Assembly (NCBI RefSeq): GCF_025698545.1
Contig: NC_068565.1
Span: 7,874,001-7,938,000 of the forward strand
Direction of reading: 5' to 3'
Source of the DNA: Gossypium raimondii
Taxonomy: Eukaryota > Streptophyta > Magnoliopsida > Malvales > Malvaceae
DNA length: 64,000 nucleotides
A model generated the notes under the pieces. The model was not told the origin of the DNA and ran no database searches. It saw only the letters and a list, made by a program, of their open reading frames with translations. Shown here one piece after another: positions 24,599-35,927 of the stretch. How positions within the stretch are numbered: the stretch's first letter is position 1; every line of letters begins with the position of its first letter. Made by a program: the position numbers and the translations under genes.

Positions 24599-26812
24599 TG
24601 TCGAAACCATTTTTTGAAAACAAAAATTTATTGTCGACTTTTAAAAAACGAAAATTGGAGTCACCACCGATCTTTGATTGAGGTGCGATCGGCTCACCTT
24701 AAAAATAATTCTCGTCTACGAAATTTGAGAAAATGAGTTCGGGAATCAATTACATACAAGGAAAGGTTAACACCCTCACAACGCCAAAAAATCGGTACCG
24801 AATTTGATTGTTTAATGTCTTGGTGTCGAAAATTTGAAAAGATTTTAAAAGAAAACTTTTAACTCGTGAATGAATCAAAATAAAACATTCTTATTTCAAA
24901 TAAATAAAACATCACACCCAGTGAGTTAGGGCACAATATTTTTAAATCTTCAAAATATCGAATATTGCCTTTTGTTTTTGAAATCCTTATTTCGAGATAA
25001 TAAAATGTCATTACCAGTAAGTTAGGACCCAATATTTTTGAATTCCCGAGAATAAGCTTTTATTTGAAATTTGTGGATTTATTGCAAAACAAATACTTGG
25101 CTTTCTAAATCCATCGAAAAATAATCGCAATCCAGTAAGTTAGGACACAATCTTTCTCGAGAATCATGAATACCAAATATTTTGAAAATTTGTAAAATAT
25201 GACGATTTTAATGCTTTCACGCAGCCAGAATATATATTTTCTAAAAGACATGTTAAAAAGTTAATGTATAACATGAAACAAATACTTCGATTTAAAATAT
25301 ATATGTATATATATTTACAAAGTATGAACATATATAGACATGATATATAGGTGAATTTTGCAAATATAGGTATGGCTATGAAATACCAAAGATGCATACA
25401 TATTTGAAAACGTTTATGCATATATATGTACACAAAAGTCATGAAAATAACAATAATAAAATACATATGAAATATATTTATGCATTTACAAAAAATGTAT
25501 AACATAGTATATTGGTAAATATAATAATGTGGAAAATACATTTATAGTAAGTTTTAAATAGAGTTGGATATATATGTACATGTTATATAAAAATGTATAA
25601 ACATGTATAAATTATAAAATATGGAAAACATGTAACTATTATAAAATAGAAATGTATATATGTATGAAAAAACTATGAAAATAAAATAATAAGAAAACTA
25701 TGTACATAATATGTATATGTATTTAAAACGTTTAAAATGTATACCTATATATTTACATACATATGCGCATATATAGATATAATGATAGTAACATATAATA
25801 TAATAAATAAAAATATAAACTAATAATGATACAGTAATAGTAATATAAATAAACAGTATTAGTAATAAAAAATTAGAATAATAAATTAAGGATTAGGTTG
25901 AAAATAAAAAGAATTTAAGGGGTGAATTAAAAAAACGAGAAAGGGAGCAGATTAAAACACGCGTAACAGGAGGAGGACCGAAAGAGCAATTTATCCAAAC
26001 CACCCAAAACATTGCACAAAGATGGATTAAAATAAAACAAATTCAATATTTCATAGGAAAAATTGGAAGCAGAAAACAATGATTTTGAAACGATGAGATA
26101 AAAATGGAATGATTAAAACGTAAATAACCCATCAATGCTTTAAAACCCTTTTCAATCCCTAATTAAAACCCAATTCCGTTTGCGACATAGTAGCCGCAAG
26201 AATTGTTTCATCCTCTCCCCGCTCTTCACGCCAAAATCCCCTTTCAACTTCGATTTGGATGAATCGAAACAAAGATGTCGATGGGCGCCACCATTGGTAA
26301 GAATCTTCCTCCTTCTCTTTTCTTTTATTTATTATTTTTTTAAAAACCAAGAGAAAATGAAACAAAAAGCAGTAAAAAAACCGAATAAATAAATCACTTT
26401 CGACAATTGTTTTCTTTTTCTTTCGTATTTTCGCATTCTCTCAATACAATCGGTCCCTATTTTACAAAATAAAACGGCTTTATATAGCCCTAAAAAGAAA
26501 AATAAATCGAATATAATTGCTATTTTTTTGTTGTTTCTTCTCTTTCAGACTCTTTGAGTTCGTGCTTGTAGGTGTTTGTGGAGCGCACGTGGAGAGTCGG
26601 CCCAGGCGTCTTGGCGGTGGAGGCTTTCTTTGAAGCGGGAGGCCGATGCTAGGGTTTCTTAACCCTTCCTTTTCCATTAATTTCGGGCCTGGGTTAGGAA
26701 TTAGCTATTGGGCCCGTTATTGGATTTGTAACAAAATTGGACTAAAACATTAGCCTTTGTTTCTGTTTGGTTTTTATTTATTTAACGGGCTTGGCAGAAA
26801 TTGGGCCCTACA
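24599..26812 (-). repeat. 3' LTR (element orientation) of the Ogre-type element
   Basis: Direct repeat partner of 32972-35195. The middle is very TA-rich. A box of the type cagtaagttaggacacaa recurs near 24918, 25013 and 25131. A run of G-to-A differences from the other LTR lies at 24738-24790. Confidence 0.93.
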
Positions 26813-26835
26813 GCTGCCCCTCTTTGCTCGTTGTC
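26813..26835 (-). other. Polypurine tract of the Ogre-type element
   Basis: On the minus strand the bases just before the LTR start read gagcaaagaggggcagc, purine-rich and directly abutting TGTAGGGCCC. This is the expected plus-strand priming site and fixes the element orientation. A matching remnant, aaagaggagcagc, is seen in the deleted element at 45143-47438. Confidence 0.8.
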
Positions 26836-27018
26836 GTGTAACGGGAACAGAGCAAAGACTACAAGGCCCAATTGTGCCTGGTCTTACTGAGCCTCAACTT
26901 CTTCAATGCTTCTCCTCTTCAGGTAGCCTCGTTCCTTCCTACTGCATCTTCAGAGGTACAAGAATTGGTGCTTCTATCTACTCCATTGTAATGTTGGGGA
27001 GGTAAGACCTGTATCTTC

Positions 27019-27681
27019 GATCTACTTCACACTAGTATGGAAAGACATGATCTACTATCTCTGATCTACTTCATGTCAATACATGAAGACAAGATCCATT
27101 ATCTTCGATCTACTTCACCACCAGTATAGGAAGACAAGATCTGTCATCTTCGATCTACTTCATGTCAATACATGAAGACAAGATCCACTATCTCTGATCT
27201 ACTTCATGTCAATACATGAAGACAAGATTCATTATCTTCGATCTACTTCATGTCAATACATGTAGACAAGATCCGCTATCTTCGATCTACTTCATGTCAA
27301 TACATGAAGATAAGATCCATTATCTCTGATCTACTTCATGTCAATACATGAAGACAAGATCCGCTATCTTCGATCTACTTCATGTCAATACATGAAGACA
27401 AGATTCATTATCTCTGATCTACTTCATGTCAATACATGAAGACAAGATCCATTATCTTTGATCTACTTCACCACCAGTATGGGAAGACAAGATCCGCTAT
27501 CTTCGATCTACTTCATGTCAATACATGAAGACAAGATGCATTATCTCTGATCTACTTCATGTCAATGCATGAATACAAGATCCATCATCTTCGATCTACT
27601 TCACCACCAGTATGGGAAGACAAGATCCGCTAGCTTTGATTTACTTCATGTCAATATATGAAGACAAGATTCGCTGCTTTT
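27019..27681. repeat. 44-bp tandem array, about 15 copies
   Basis: Head-to-tail units starting gatctacttc with a period of 44 bp. The common form carries catgtcaatacatg, an imperfect palindrome, then aagacaagatcc. A minority form has caccaccagtatggga in its place (near 27119, 27470 and 27603), so two unit variants are interspersed. In element orientation the array lies between the gag region and the 3' LTR. Tandem repeats in exactly this hypervariable 3' region are known for the Tat/Ogre lineage and can seed satellites. Confidence 0.95.
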
Positions 27682-30183
27682 CAACTGCCCACTGTTATTT
27701 GGGGCAATAAGGCTTTATGATCTCACCGATCTGTTCTCTGTGGAACATAACCTGTATAATTCATCTTATGAACCTAATTATGCCTAATAGGATGTCATGA
27801 ACAGAATGAATCAAATGCTCCTAACTAGACATGTATAAATGACATTTGGATGAATGTAGAATGTCATTTTTCGAGAATGATCCCTCCTTATCACTTAGGT
27901 TATCACTACTCAAAGTTTATTAAAGTTTTATAGTAAATGTGCTATAGCACCTTTTTACTCGGCTGGCGTCTCCAAAGAAACACTTGACCAGATTGCCCCC
28001 ACTGTAAACTTTCCAGTTTGATCCACTGGGATGCAAAAATTTGTACCATCTTCCTCCCGTTGCAACCCAAGAGTAAAAAGTTTTGGCCTTTTCTCAATCC
28101 TCTGTTATCACAATTCAAGGATATAGGATGTGAAACTCTTTGGTCTCTTACACCATTCCCAAGGTGTCATACCAAATGCTCATGCACAAATGAAGAATTT
28201 TCTTCTCCAAGAACAACTTCTTATTATTATTCGGTGATTATTGCTTGCTTGTTCATTAAAGCTTTGTCACCAACACGACATATTGTCATTTTGTTTTAGA
28301 CAACAAAATTCAAAGGGATAGTCTTAATTTAGACTCTTCCTTATTAGATTTCCAATATTTAATCCTGGTGCGTTCTAAACAATAGTCCTGTTTCAGGTTC
28401 CTGTATTATTTAGAAACTTCTAGAGCAATATGCAAAACTTCCTTTGTGAAAGTTTTATTAGCCCATTAATCATTATTCTAATATAACATGCTTGTAAAAA
28501 AATAAAATGATGGATAAAATAGAATTGGTTCTTATAGCTCAAAATGAATAAATTGTCAAAGATAATAAAGATGAATAACAAAGAAATTGATTTAGGAATG
28601 CATGTCTTGGAAACGAATGAAGTGTTCCAAGAATAACAAAAATGGTATAAGGATTAGGTGCCCCAAATATCATAGCTTAAACTTCTCTGTACAAACTTTT
28701 CGATGACCATTCTGAGTTTAACATGTGTTTAGGAGATCTATAGTACTTTGTCGATGCCCCAAGATGTCGCTTACCCTTTCCTATTGTTCAGGTATAGCAA
28801 GACCACTGTATGCCCCATTCTGATCAGTATTTGAGCTGCTCCGATAATCTCAGGCCCCATTCTGATCAATATTTGAGCCGCCCTTTTCGGGTTTTCAACT
28901 CAAATCTCCTTTGGTCTAAGGCGCCCTTTGCGGGTTTTCACCTTAGCCTCTCTATTTTACTTTTTCATTTTTCATTTTTCCTTTTCACTTTTTCATTTTT
29001 CCTTTTCACTTTTTCATTTTTTTTCATTTCATCATTTTTTTAATGACTCAAAGTGCCCTTTGCGGGTTTTTACCTTGGTCATCTCCTTCTTTAAGCAGAG
29101 TATTTCCTGACTGAATTTGAGTTTACAGGACTTATCATCCATCTCGCTCACAATCAAAGCTCCTTTGGAAAAAAAACTTCTCTATAACGTAAGGTTCTTC
29201 CCAATTTGGCATTCGTTCCCCTCCAAAACATTTTTTATAGAGGGAAGATCTTCAACATTTGGTCATCCTCATGGAATTCTCTGAGATGAACCTTTTTTTA
29301 TAGGCTCGCATCATTCATTTTTGGTACATCTGACCGTAATGAATAGCTTTTAGCCTTTTTTCTTCTATCAAGTTCAATTAATCACATCGCGATTGGATCT
29401 GTTCTGCTTCATCCAACTTGCTTAGCCAATACCCAGAGAGAAAGAATTTCGACTTCAATAGAAAAAGAAACCGTGATAAACTAAAAAGAGAGGCATTGCT
29501 CTGGTAGAGTTTTCATTACATCATTCATGATATTAATCTGGAACATACTGTAAATTTTTGATATCGTGCTGTTGTTCAGATTGCAATGATAGTGCTTAAC
29601 CCGGGCATACCCTGGTATAACCATGCGAAGACATCTTTGAATTCTTGAAGTAACTCAATAATATATTGCTTTGTTTCTTCGATCATGCATATTCCCTCAA
29701 GGTCACAGTCTCCATTGTCTCCTCATGAGGTAAATTTGTTTCTCTTATTGCTTTACCACCCTCAACAAGTTAGGAGATAAGTTACAATCTTTGACATCTT
29801 CAAAGTCATGAGATCCCTCTAAACACATGTCTCACTCAAAAGGAGATTCTGAGTCTGTAGCAGCATCACTCATGTCATTGATATCCAGGAACCTATTGTA
29901 GGTGCTAAAGAATATACAAAAAATGTATGAATTTATAAATAATATGATTATGAATGAAAGAATGGTTTGACAGAAAAAATCCAAAAGAATGAAAGAATCG
30001 TAAAATGAAAGAATGTTTGCTCAAAGATGATTGCAATAATGTGTTTAATTAAAACAATAATGTTCAGACATGAGCCTATTTCACAAAGAAGTTCTTATTG
30101 CTTCTAGGCTAAAAGCAACAAGTGTGTTCTGAATATTACTCTAACAAACTCTAAATACTATAGGGGTTTCTTTTGCAGTCCAA
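27682..30183 (-). other. Non-coding internal region of the Ogre-type element
   Basis: No open frame with a recognisable domain. Notable words: gcgccctttgcgggttttca and near-copies at about 28885, 28920 and 29050, and a (tttttcattttcc)n simple tract at 28960-29040. The autonomous element would carry pol in this interval; here it is missing. Confidence 0.55.
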
Positions 30184-31778
30184 TTATTTAGAACACCTCA
30201 AAGGCGAAAATCTAACAATGACCCTTTTCATTGTGTCTGCACATATGGCATCGATGTGAAAATTTCTCACCACTTCTTCATACATTGCATTTACTCCATT
30301 ATCAATCATGATTGGGTAGCAGACTTTCTGCACTAGATGAGTCATCAAACTTGACAACACCATGTTGATGAGTCTTTCCACTAGTTTCTTGAAGGCAGTG
30401 CAATGCTCTATTGAGTGTCCCGTAATTCCTGCATGGTAGTCACATTGTGCATTCGCATCATACCATTCGGGATGCGGAGGTTGTAGAGGCTTCACATGAA
30501 AAGGAGAAACTACATGTGCATCAAACAAATTTTGATACAATTCCCTATACGATATTGAGATTGGTGTAAACTGGAACTTCTCAGTCTTTATGTCGGAATC
30601 TTGCCTCGATAAATTCTGTTGATTACCAACCACCTTTCTTGGTTGACTCACAGTAATTGATTTAGAGTAACCCGTGTTGTTCACCTCATTTTTTCTTTTC
30701 TTTGAGACTGACCTCTTGTTACTCTCCTCTACATCAATTTTTCCGTTCCTTATAGCATTTTCAATCATTTCACCATTCATAACTATGTCAGAAAAGCTCT
30801 TTGTGGCACTTCCTAACATATGCGTAATGAATGGGGCTTTCAGCGTATTGATAGAGAGTATTGTTGTTTCTCTTTCCAATAGCGGCGGCTGAACTTGAAT
30901 GGCAACTTCCCTCCATCTTTGTGCATATTGCCTAAAGCTCTCGTTCGGCTTTTTTCCATATTTTGAAGGGTGATTCTGTCAGGTACCATGTCTGTTACAT
31001 GACTGTACTATTTCATGAACGCTTGTGCTAAATCCCTCCATGAACCGATCATGGTACGGCTCAATTGATTGTATCATTTAGATGCTGCCCCTGTGAGGCT
31101 ATATTGGAAACAATGTATCAATAGCTAGTCATTGTTAACATATCCAGCCATTCGTCTGCAGAATATGGTGATATGTGCTTCTGGGCAACTTGTCCCATTG
31201 TACTTTTCGAATTCCGGCATCTTAAACTTATGAGGGAGTACCAAATCCGAGACTCAACTCAGCTCTTTAGCGTTAATCCCACGATAGCTTTCAGTGACCT
31301 CCATCGCCTTGAACTTCTCCTCAAGCCACTTGCACCTTTCTTCTAACTGTTTCGGTAACTCTTCCTTTATTCTTTCCTTCTCAGCCACTTCATCAAAGTC
31401 AGGAATGGCAGAGTTAACAAGGTTGTTTCTGGGGTTAGAACCCGATCCAGCCTGGAAGTTTGAAGCACCGACCTGGAACTACTGAGGCCTGATTGTGACA
31501 GTAGATTTGTGCGGATATTCAGCTTGAGTTCGCACATGTGGAGGAGTAAAGCCTGGAGGATAGAGTGATTCATCCTCGATACACTCTTTGATATCAGCCA
31601 TGGGACCCTTTCCCTTATCATCCCCTCCAGTCAACAGTTGGGTCAACTTTGCCATCATATTGTTTTGGGATTCCTGCATCTTCTCTGACATATCCCGTTG
31701 CATCTTGTCTAACCGCTCCTGCACATGTAACTGGAGTTGGTCTTGCATTTCTTTCTGGTACTGTTCGAGCTTTTCCAA
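30184..31778 (-). pseudogene. Decayed gag of Tat/Ogre-type retrotransposon
   Basis: On the minus strand an N-terminal part (31479-31778) is rich in Gln, Met, Glu and Lys and looks coiled-coil-like, with GPMADIKE and YPPGFTPPH. A C-terminal part (30184-30879) has RELYQNLFDAHVVSP, a WYDANAQCDYHAG block and a knuckle-like C-x2-H-x5-H-x4-C arrangement typical of this lineage's gag. Stops and frame changes separate the two parts (about 30880-31478), so no full-length protein is made. It is an inactive remnant of the capsid-like gene. Confidence 0.85.
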
Positions 31779-32950
31779 TCACTGATCCATGTCTTTAATC
31801 TTTGCTCGAGTGCCGTAACGGTGTTTGGTTGGTTGGTTTCCAGGTTAACTGAGTAGTGATTTTAATTAATTAGGATCATTTAACGGTGTCTAATACATAT
31901 GATGTAATGGAATGCAAATGCATGAAATGAATGCAAAAAAAAAGACGTTGATTCTGGTTCAATTCTTTACTAGAAAACTTCTCTAGACAGTAAATCTCTT
32001 TACACAAAGCGGATATATATATACGGCTTCGCCCTCGTACTCCAAGCAAAGATATCGACCATTCAGGTATTAAGATGCATCTTGAGAATTTGAGCTCATT
32101 TTTGTTTGATCTAGGTTGTAACTCCTTGCTTACTCACGTTCATTAGCTTCTTTAAGAGGTTGGGACATTTGGTGACTTTTGAATAACCTTTGACAATTTG
32201 AATCCTCAGGTCACGCAGCAAAGTCGTATACTCCTCTTGTTAGGCTTTTCGTGTCATGCTTTCTTAGACTATACTCGGACAACCATATTATCTTCCGCCT
32301 TATCAAGAAATCTGTTTTCTATGGCAAACTCTCTATTTAACAACCAAACATGAATCAACATCTCTTTTCTATGATGAAATGTCATGCAGTCAAAAATGTC
32401 ATGCAGCCAAAACAAAACACACAAGTTAGTATCATGCATAAAATCATAATTCAACGTACACAAGAAATAATAAAAGAACCTATTCAGGACTCCTCTAGGG
32501 TTTGGTATAGCTCTACCTAGGGCAAGTTCCTAAGGTTTACTATATGAGGGTTAGTTTCTAGAGCATGGGTACCTGAACCAATAGATTCCTCGATCCTTAC
32601 CCATTATAGGCTCATATGGATCGAGTTCAGTTCAAGGGAATACATTTCCCTATGGCTGCACGGAGATGAAAATCTCATGAAGACATATGTACGGATGTAT
32701 CCCGGAAGCGGTCCACTACCCTGCACGGAGGTGAAAACCTCACGAAGGACTAGTTTTTCGCTCCCACTTAGAGGGGTAAAACTGACCATGCAATGCAAAA
32801 TGCAAATACAGATCAACCGACTTGGTCCAATCATGCAAACATATCATGATGAAAATGAATGCACAGTGAAATCATGATTTGAAAACAAAGATTGGATTTT
32901 TCAATCACAAGACAAAAATTAATCAATTTTATGCCTCAACTCTCTAACAG

Positions 32951-32971
32951 CCCCCAGCGGAGTTGCCAAGC
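32951..32971 (-). other. Primer-binding site of the Ogre-type element
   Basis: Immediately inside the right LTR, the minus strand reads cttggcaactccgctggggg. This resembles the primer-binding sites with a TGGCGACTCC core described for Tat/Ogre elements, thought to pair with a tRNA-Arg. One position differs from that core (A for G), consistent with decay. The tRNA assignment is from memory of the family. Confidence 0.65.
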
Positions 32972-35195
32972 TGTCGAAACCGTTTTTTGAAAACAAAAAT
33001 TTAGTTGTCGACTTTTAAAAAATAAAAATTGGAGTCGCCACCGATCTTTGATTGAGGTGTGATCGGCTCACCTTAAAAATAATTCCGGTCTACGAAATTT
33101 GAGAAAATAGGTTCGGGAGTCAGTTACGCACAAGGAAGGGTTAGCACCCTCGCAACGCCCAAAAATCGGTACCGAATTTGATTGTTTAATGTCTTGGTGT
33201 CGAAAATTTGAAAAGATTTTAAAAGAAAACTTTTAACTCGTGAATGAATCAAAATAAAACATTCTTATTTCAAAGAAATAAAGCATCACACCCAGTGAGT
33301 TAGGGCACAATATTTTTAAATCTTCAAAATACCAAATATTGCCTTTTGTTTTTGAAATCCTTATTTCGAGATAATAAAATGTCATGACCAGTAAGTTAGG
33401 ACCCAACATTTTTGAATTCCCGAGAATAAGCTTTTATTTGAAATTTGTGGATTTATTGCAAAACAAATACTTGGCTTTCTAAATCCATCGAAAAATAATC
33501 GTAATCCAGTAAGTTAGGACACAATCTTTCTCGAGAATCATGAATACCAAATATTTTGAAAATTTGTAAAATATGACGATTTTAATGCTTTCACGCAACC
33601 AGAATATATATTTTCTAAAAGGCATGTTAAAAAGTTGATGTATAACATGAAACAAATACTTGATTTAAAATATATATGTATATATATTTACAAAGTATGA
33701 ATATATATAGACATGATATATAGGTGAATTTTGCAAATATAGGTATGGCTATGAAATACCAAAGATGCATACATATTTGAAAACGTTTATGCATATATAT
33801 GTACACAAAAGTCATGAAAATAACAATAATAAAATACATATGAAATATATTTATGCATTTACAAAAAATGTATAACATAGTATATTGGTAAATATAATAA
33901 TGTGGAAAATACATTTATAGTAAGTTTTAAATAGAGTTGGATATATATGTACATATTATATAAAAAATGTATAAACATGTATAAATTATAAAACATGGAA
34001 AACGTGTAACTATTATAAAATATAAATGTATATATGTATGAAAAAACTATGAAAATAAAATAATAAAAAACTATGTACATAATATGTATATGTATTTAAA
34101 ACGTTTAAAATGTATACCTATATATTTACATACATATGCGCATATATAGATATAATGATAGTAACATATAATATAATAAATAAAAATATAAACTAATAAT
34201 GATACAGTAATAATAATATAAATAAACAGTATTAGTAATAAAAAATTAGAATAATAAATTAAGGATTAGGTTGAAAATAAAAAGAATTTAAGGGGTGAAT
34301 TAAAAAAACGAGAAAGGGAGCAGATTAAAACACGCGTAACAAGAGGAGGACCGAAAGAGCAATTTATCCAAACCACCCAAAACATTGCACAGCAGTGGAT
34401 TAAAATAAAACAAATTCAATATTTCATAGGAAAAATTGGAAACAGAAAACAATGATTTTGAAACGATGAGATAAAAATGGAATGATTAAAAACGTAAATA
34501 ACCCATCAATGCTTTAAAACCCTTTTCAATCCCTAATTAAAACCCAATTCCGTTTGCAGCATAGTAGCCGCAAGAATTGTTTCATCCTCTCCCCTGCTCT
34601 TCACGCCAAAATCCCCCTTTCAACTTCGATTTGGATGAAGCGAAACAAAGATGTCGATGGCGCGCCACCGTTGGTAAGAATCTTCCCTCCTTCTCTTTTC
34701 TTTTATTTATTATTTTATTTTTAAAACCAGTAGAAAAATGAAACAAAAAGCAGTAAAAAAACCGAATAAATAGATCACCTTCGACAATTGTTTTCTTTTT
34801 CTTTCGTATTTTCGTACTCTTTCAATACAATCGGTCCCTATTTTACAAAATAAAACGGCTTTATATAGCCCGAAAAAGAAAAATAAATCGAATATAATTG
34901 CTATTTTTTGCTGTTTCTTCTCTTTCGGATTCTTTGAGTTCGTGCTTGCAGGTGTTTGTGGAGCGCACGTGGAGGAGTCGGCCCCGAGACGTGCGGCGGC
35001 TGGAGGCTTTGCTGGAAGCGGGGAGGCTGATGCTAGGGTTTCCTAACCCTTCCTTTTCCATTAATTTCGGGCCTGGGTTAGGAATTAGCTATTGGCTCGT
35101 TATTGGATTTGTAACAAAATTGGACTGAAACATTAGCCTTTGTTTCTGTTTGGTTTTTATTTATTTAACGGGCCGGGCAGAAATTGGGCCCTACA
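32972..35195 (-). repeat. 5' LTR (element orientation) of the Ogre-type element
   Basis: Partner of 24599-26812. It keeps more CG and G-rich sites than the left copy in 33111-33165. The LTR ends next to the primer-binding site on one side and the AGATA duplication on the other. Confidence 0.93.
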
Positions 35196-35927
35196 AGATA
35201 AGAAGGTTAATTTTGTGGCATATGATCTAGCTAGAGAAACTAGAGCAAGAAACAATTAAATGGTGTAGAGAGATCCTAAGAAACAGTCCAACAGCAATCA
35301 GAGTGTTAAAAGCAGCTCTTAATGCTGTTGATGATGGCCATGCTGGACTTCAAGTACCAAATCGAATCATAAGCAACCCATTTTTAAAAAAAAAACTGTT
35401 CAATCTGAAAATTCACTTGTTTCATTTCCTCTACATTTTTTCAAGAAGTTGGTGGAAATGCGACACTCATATTTTATATAACTGAAGAAGGGAACGAGGG
35501 GAAATCAGCATATGTGGAGCGTAGACGCCCAGATTTCTCAAAATTTTCAAGGCGACCGTAAGGTTGAGGATTGGGTGGATTCAAATGGTTTCTACTTTGC
35601 AGTGTTCCACCTTACTTTTATTCATTTCCAAAGGATGCTTGCTCTTTTATTTAATACACCCTGTTTTGTTACATGTAAAACAATCTCATCAGTTGGTTTC
35701 TAATTAATCAATTTTGCTTCTGAAAAAGCTCTCGGTTTGTATTTTGTTCCACTATTGATGTAAATTTTATTGTATTAAATATAAAATTTATTATATTTAG
35801 GATTTCCGAAAAATATTTTCAGGAAACCTCCCAAACAACAGAAAATATTTTACACAGATTCATCCAAACACCAGAAAAGTAAATCATTTTTCGGAAAACA
35901 TTTTACTTGCAAACAAACGGAGCCTTA

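Larger units (their letters stand above)
24599..35195 (-). mobile_element. Non-autonomous Tat/Ogre-type Gypsy LTR retrotransposon
   Basis: A 10,597-bp element flanked by the target-site duplication AGATA (24594-24598 and 35196-35200). Its LTRs are 24599-26812 (2214 bp) and 32972-35195 (2224 bp), near-identical with scattered substitutions. Both start TGTCGAAACC and end GGGCCCTACA on the plus strand. Coding, primer-site and purine-tract positions show it runs on the minus strand, with its 5' LTR at the right. The internal 6.2 kb holds only decayed gag sequence, a 44-bp tandem array and non-coding DNA. I see no protease, reverse transcriptase, RNase H or integrase, so it must have been moved by a related element. 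Confidence 0.93.
23911..35561 (+). pseudogene. 1,4-dihydroxy-2-naphthoyl-CoA synthase (NS/MenB) 3' gene fragment
   Basis: The plant enzyme acts in peroxisomes in phylloquinone synthesis, cyclising o-succinylbenzoyl-CoA. Recognisable exons: a degraded one ending PKPMIAM at 23959; 24065-24163 ([18 protein letters not shown], crotonase oxyanion-hole region); 24298-24345 (VGSFDAGYGSSIMSRL); 24446-24541 (VGPKKAHQMWF to LVNAVVP); 35231-35353 ([16 protein letters not shown] to DDGHAGLQ); and a final exon near 35446-35561 ending [12 protein letters not shown] and TAA. Most splice sites are normal. Defects: the Gln codon of IFGQTGPK is TAA at 24149-24151; the first visible exon has indels; the last exon start appears to have lost a base and its acceptor reads tcaag; and the N-terminal part of the enzyme is absent. 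A 10.6-kb retrotransposon lies in the intron between 24541 and 35231. Introns are retained, so this is a DNA-level copy and not a retrocopy. Confidence 0.9.
22714..35924. mobile_element. Candidate gene-carrying PIF/Harbinger-type element
   Basis: The left end starts GGGTTCGTTTGTTT at 22714. The right end, reverse-complemented from 35924, starts GGCTCCGTTTGTTT, identical at 12 of 14 positions. Both ends are flanked by TTA (22711-22713 and 35925-35927). A GGG...GTTTGTTT terminus with a 3-bp TWA duplication is the pattern of PIF/Harbinger elements, and both subterminal regions carry ttttcc/ggaaaat words. Inside are a 5' UTR-like CT-rich block (22870-23060), MenB-derived exons, and a later 10.6-kb LTR retrotransposon. 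Without that insertion the element would be about 2.6 kb. No transposase is seen. An alternative is a local MenB gene copy that happens to be flanked by two unrelated element ends. Confidence 0.55.

Noticed and set aside
25164..25541. Near-identical Tyr/Ile-rich open frames at 25164-25541 and 33627-33914
   Set aside because: They come from the TA-rich middle of the two LTRs, and their similarity simply reflects LTR identity.
27019..27681. CRISPR-like array
   Set aside because: The units are contiguous 44-bp tandem copies without unique spacers, inside a plant retrotransposon.
28810..29110. Hydrophobic Phe/Ser-rich open frames
   Set aside because: Produced by the (tttttcatttttcc)n simple tract inside the Ogre-type element.
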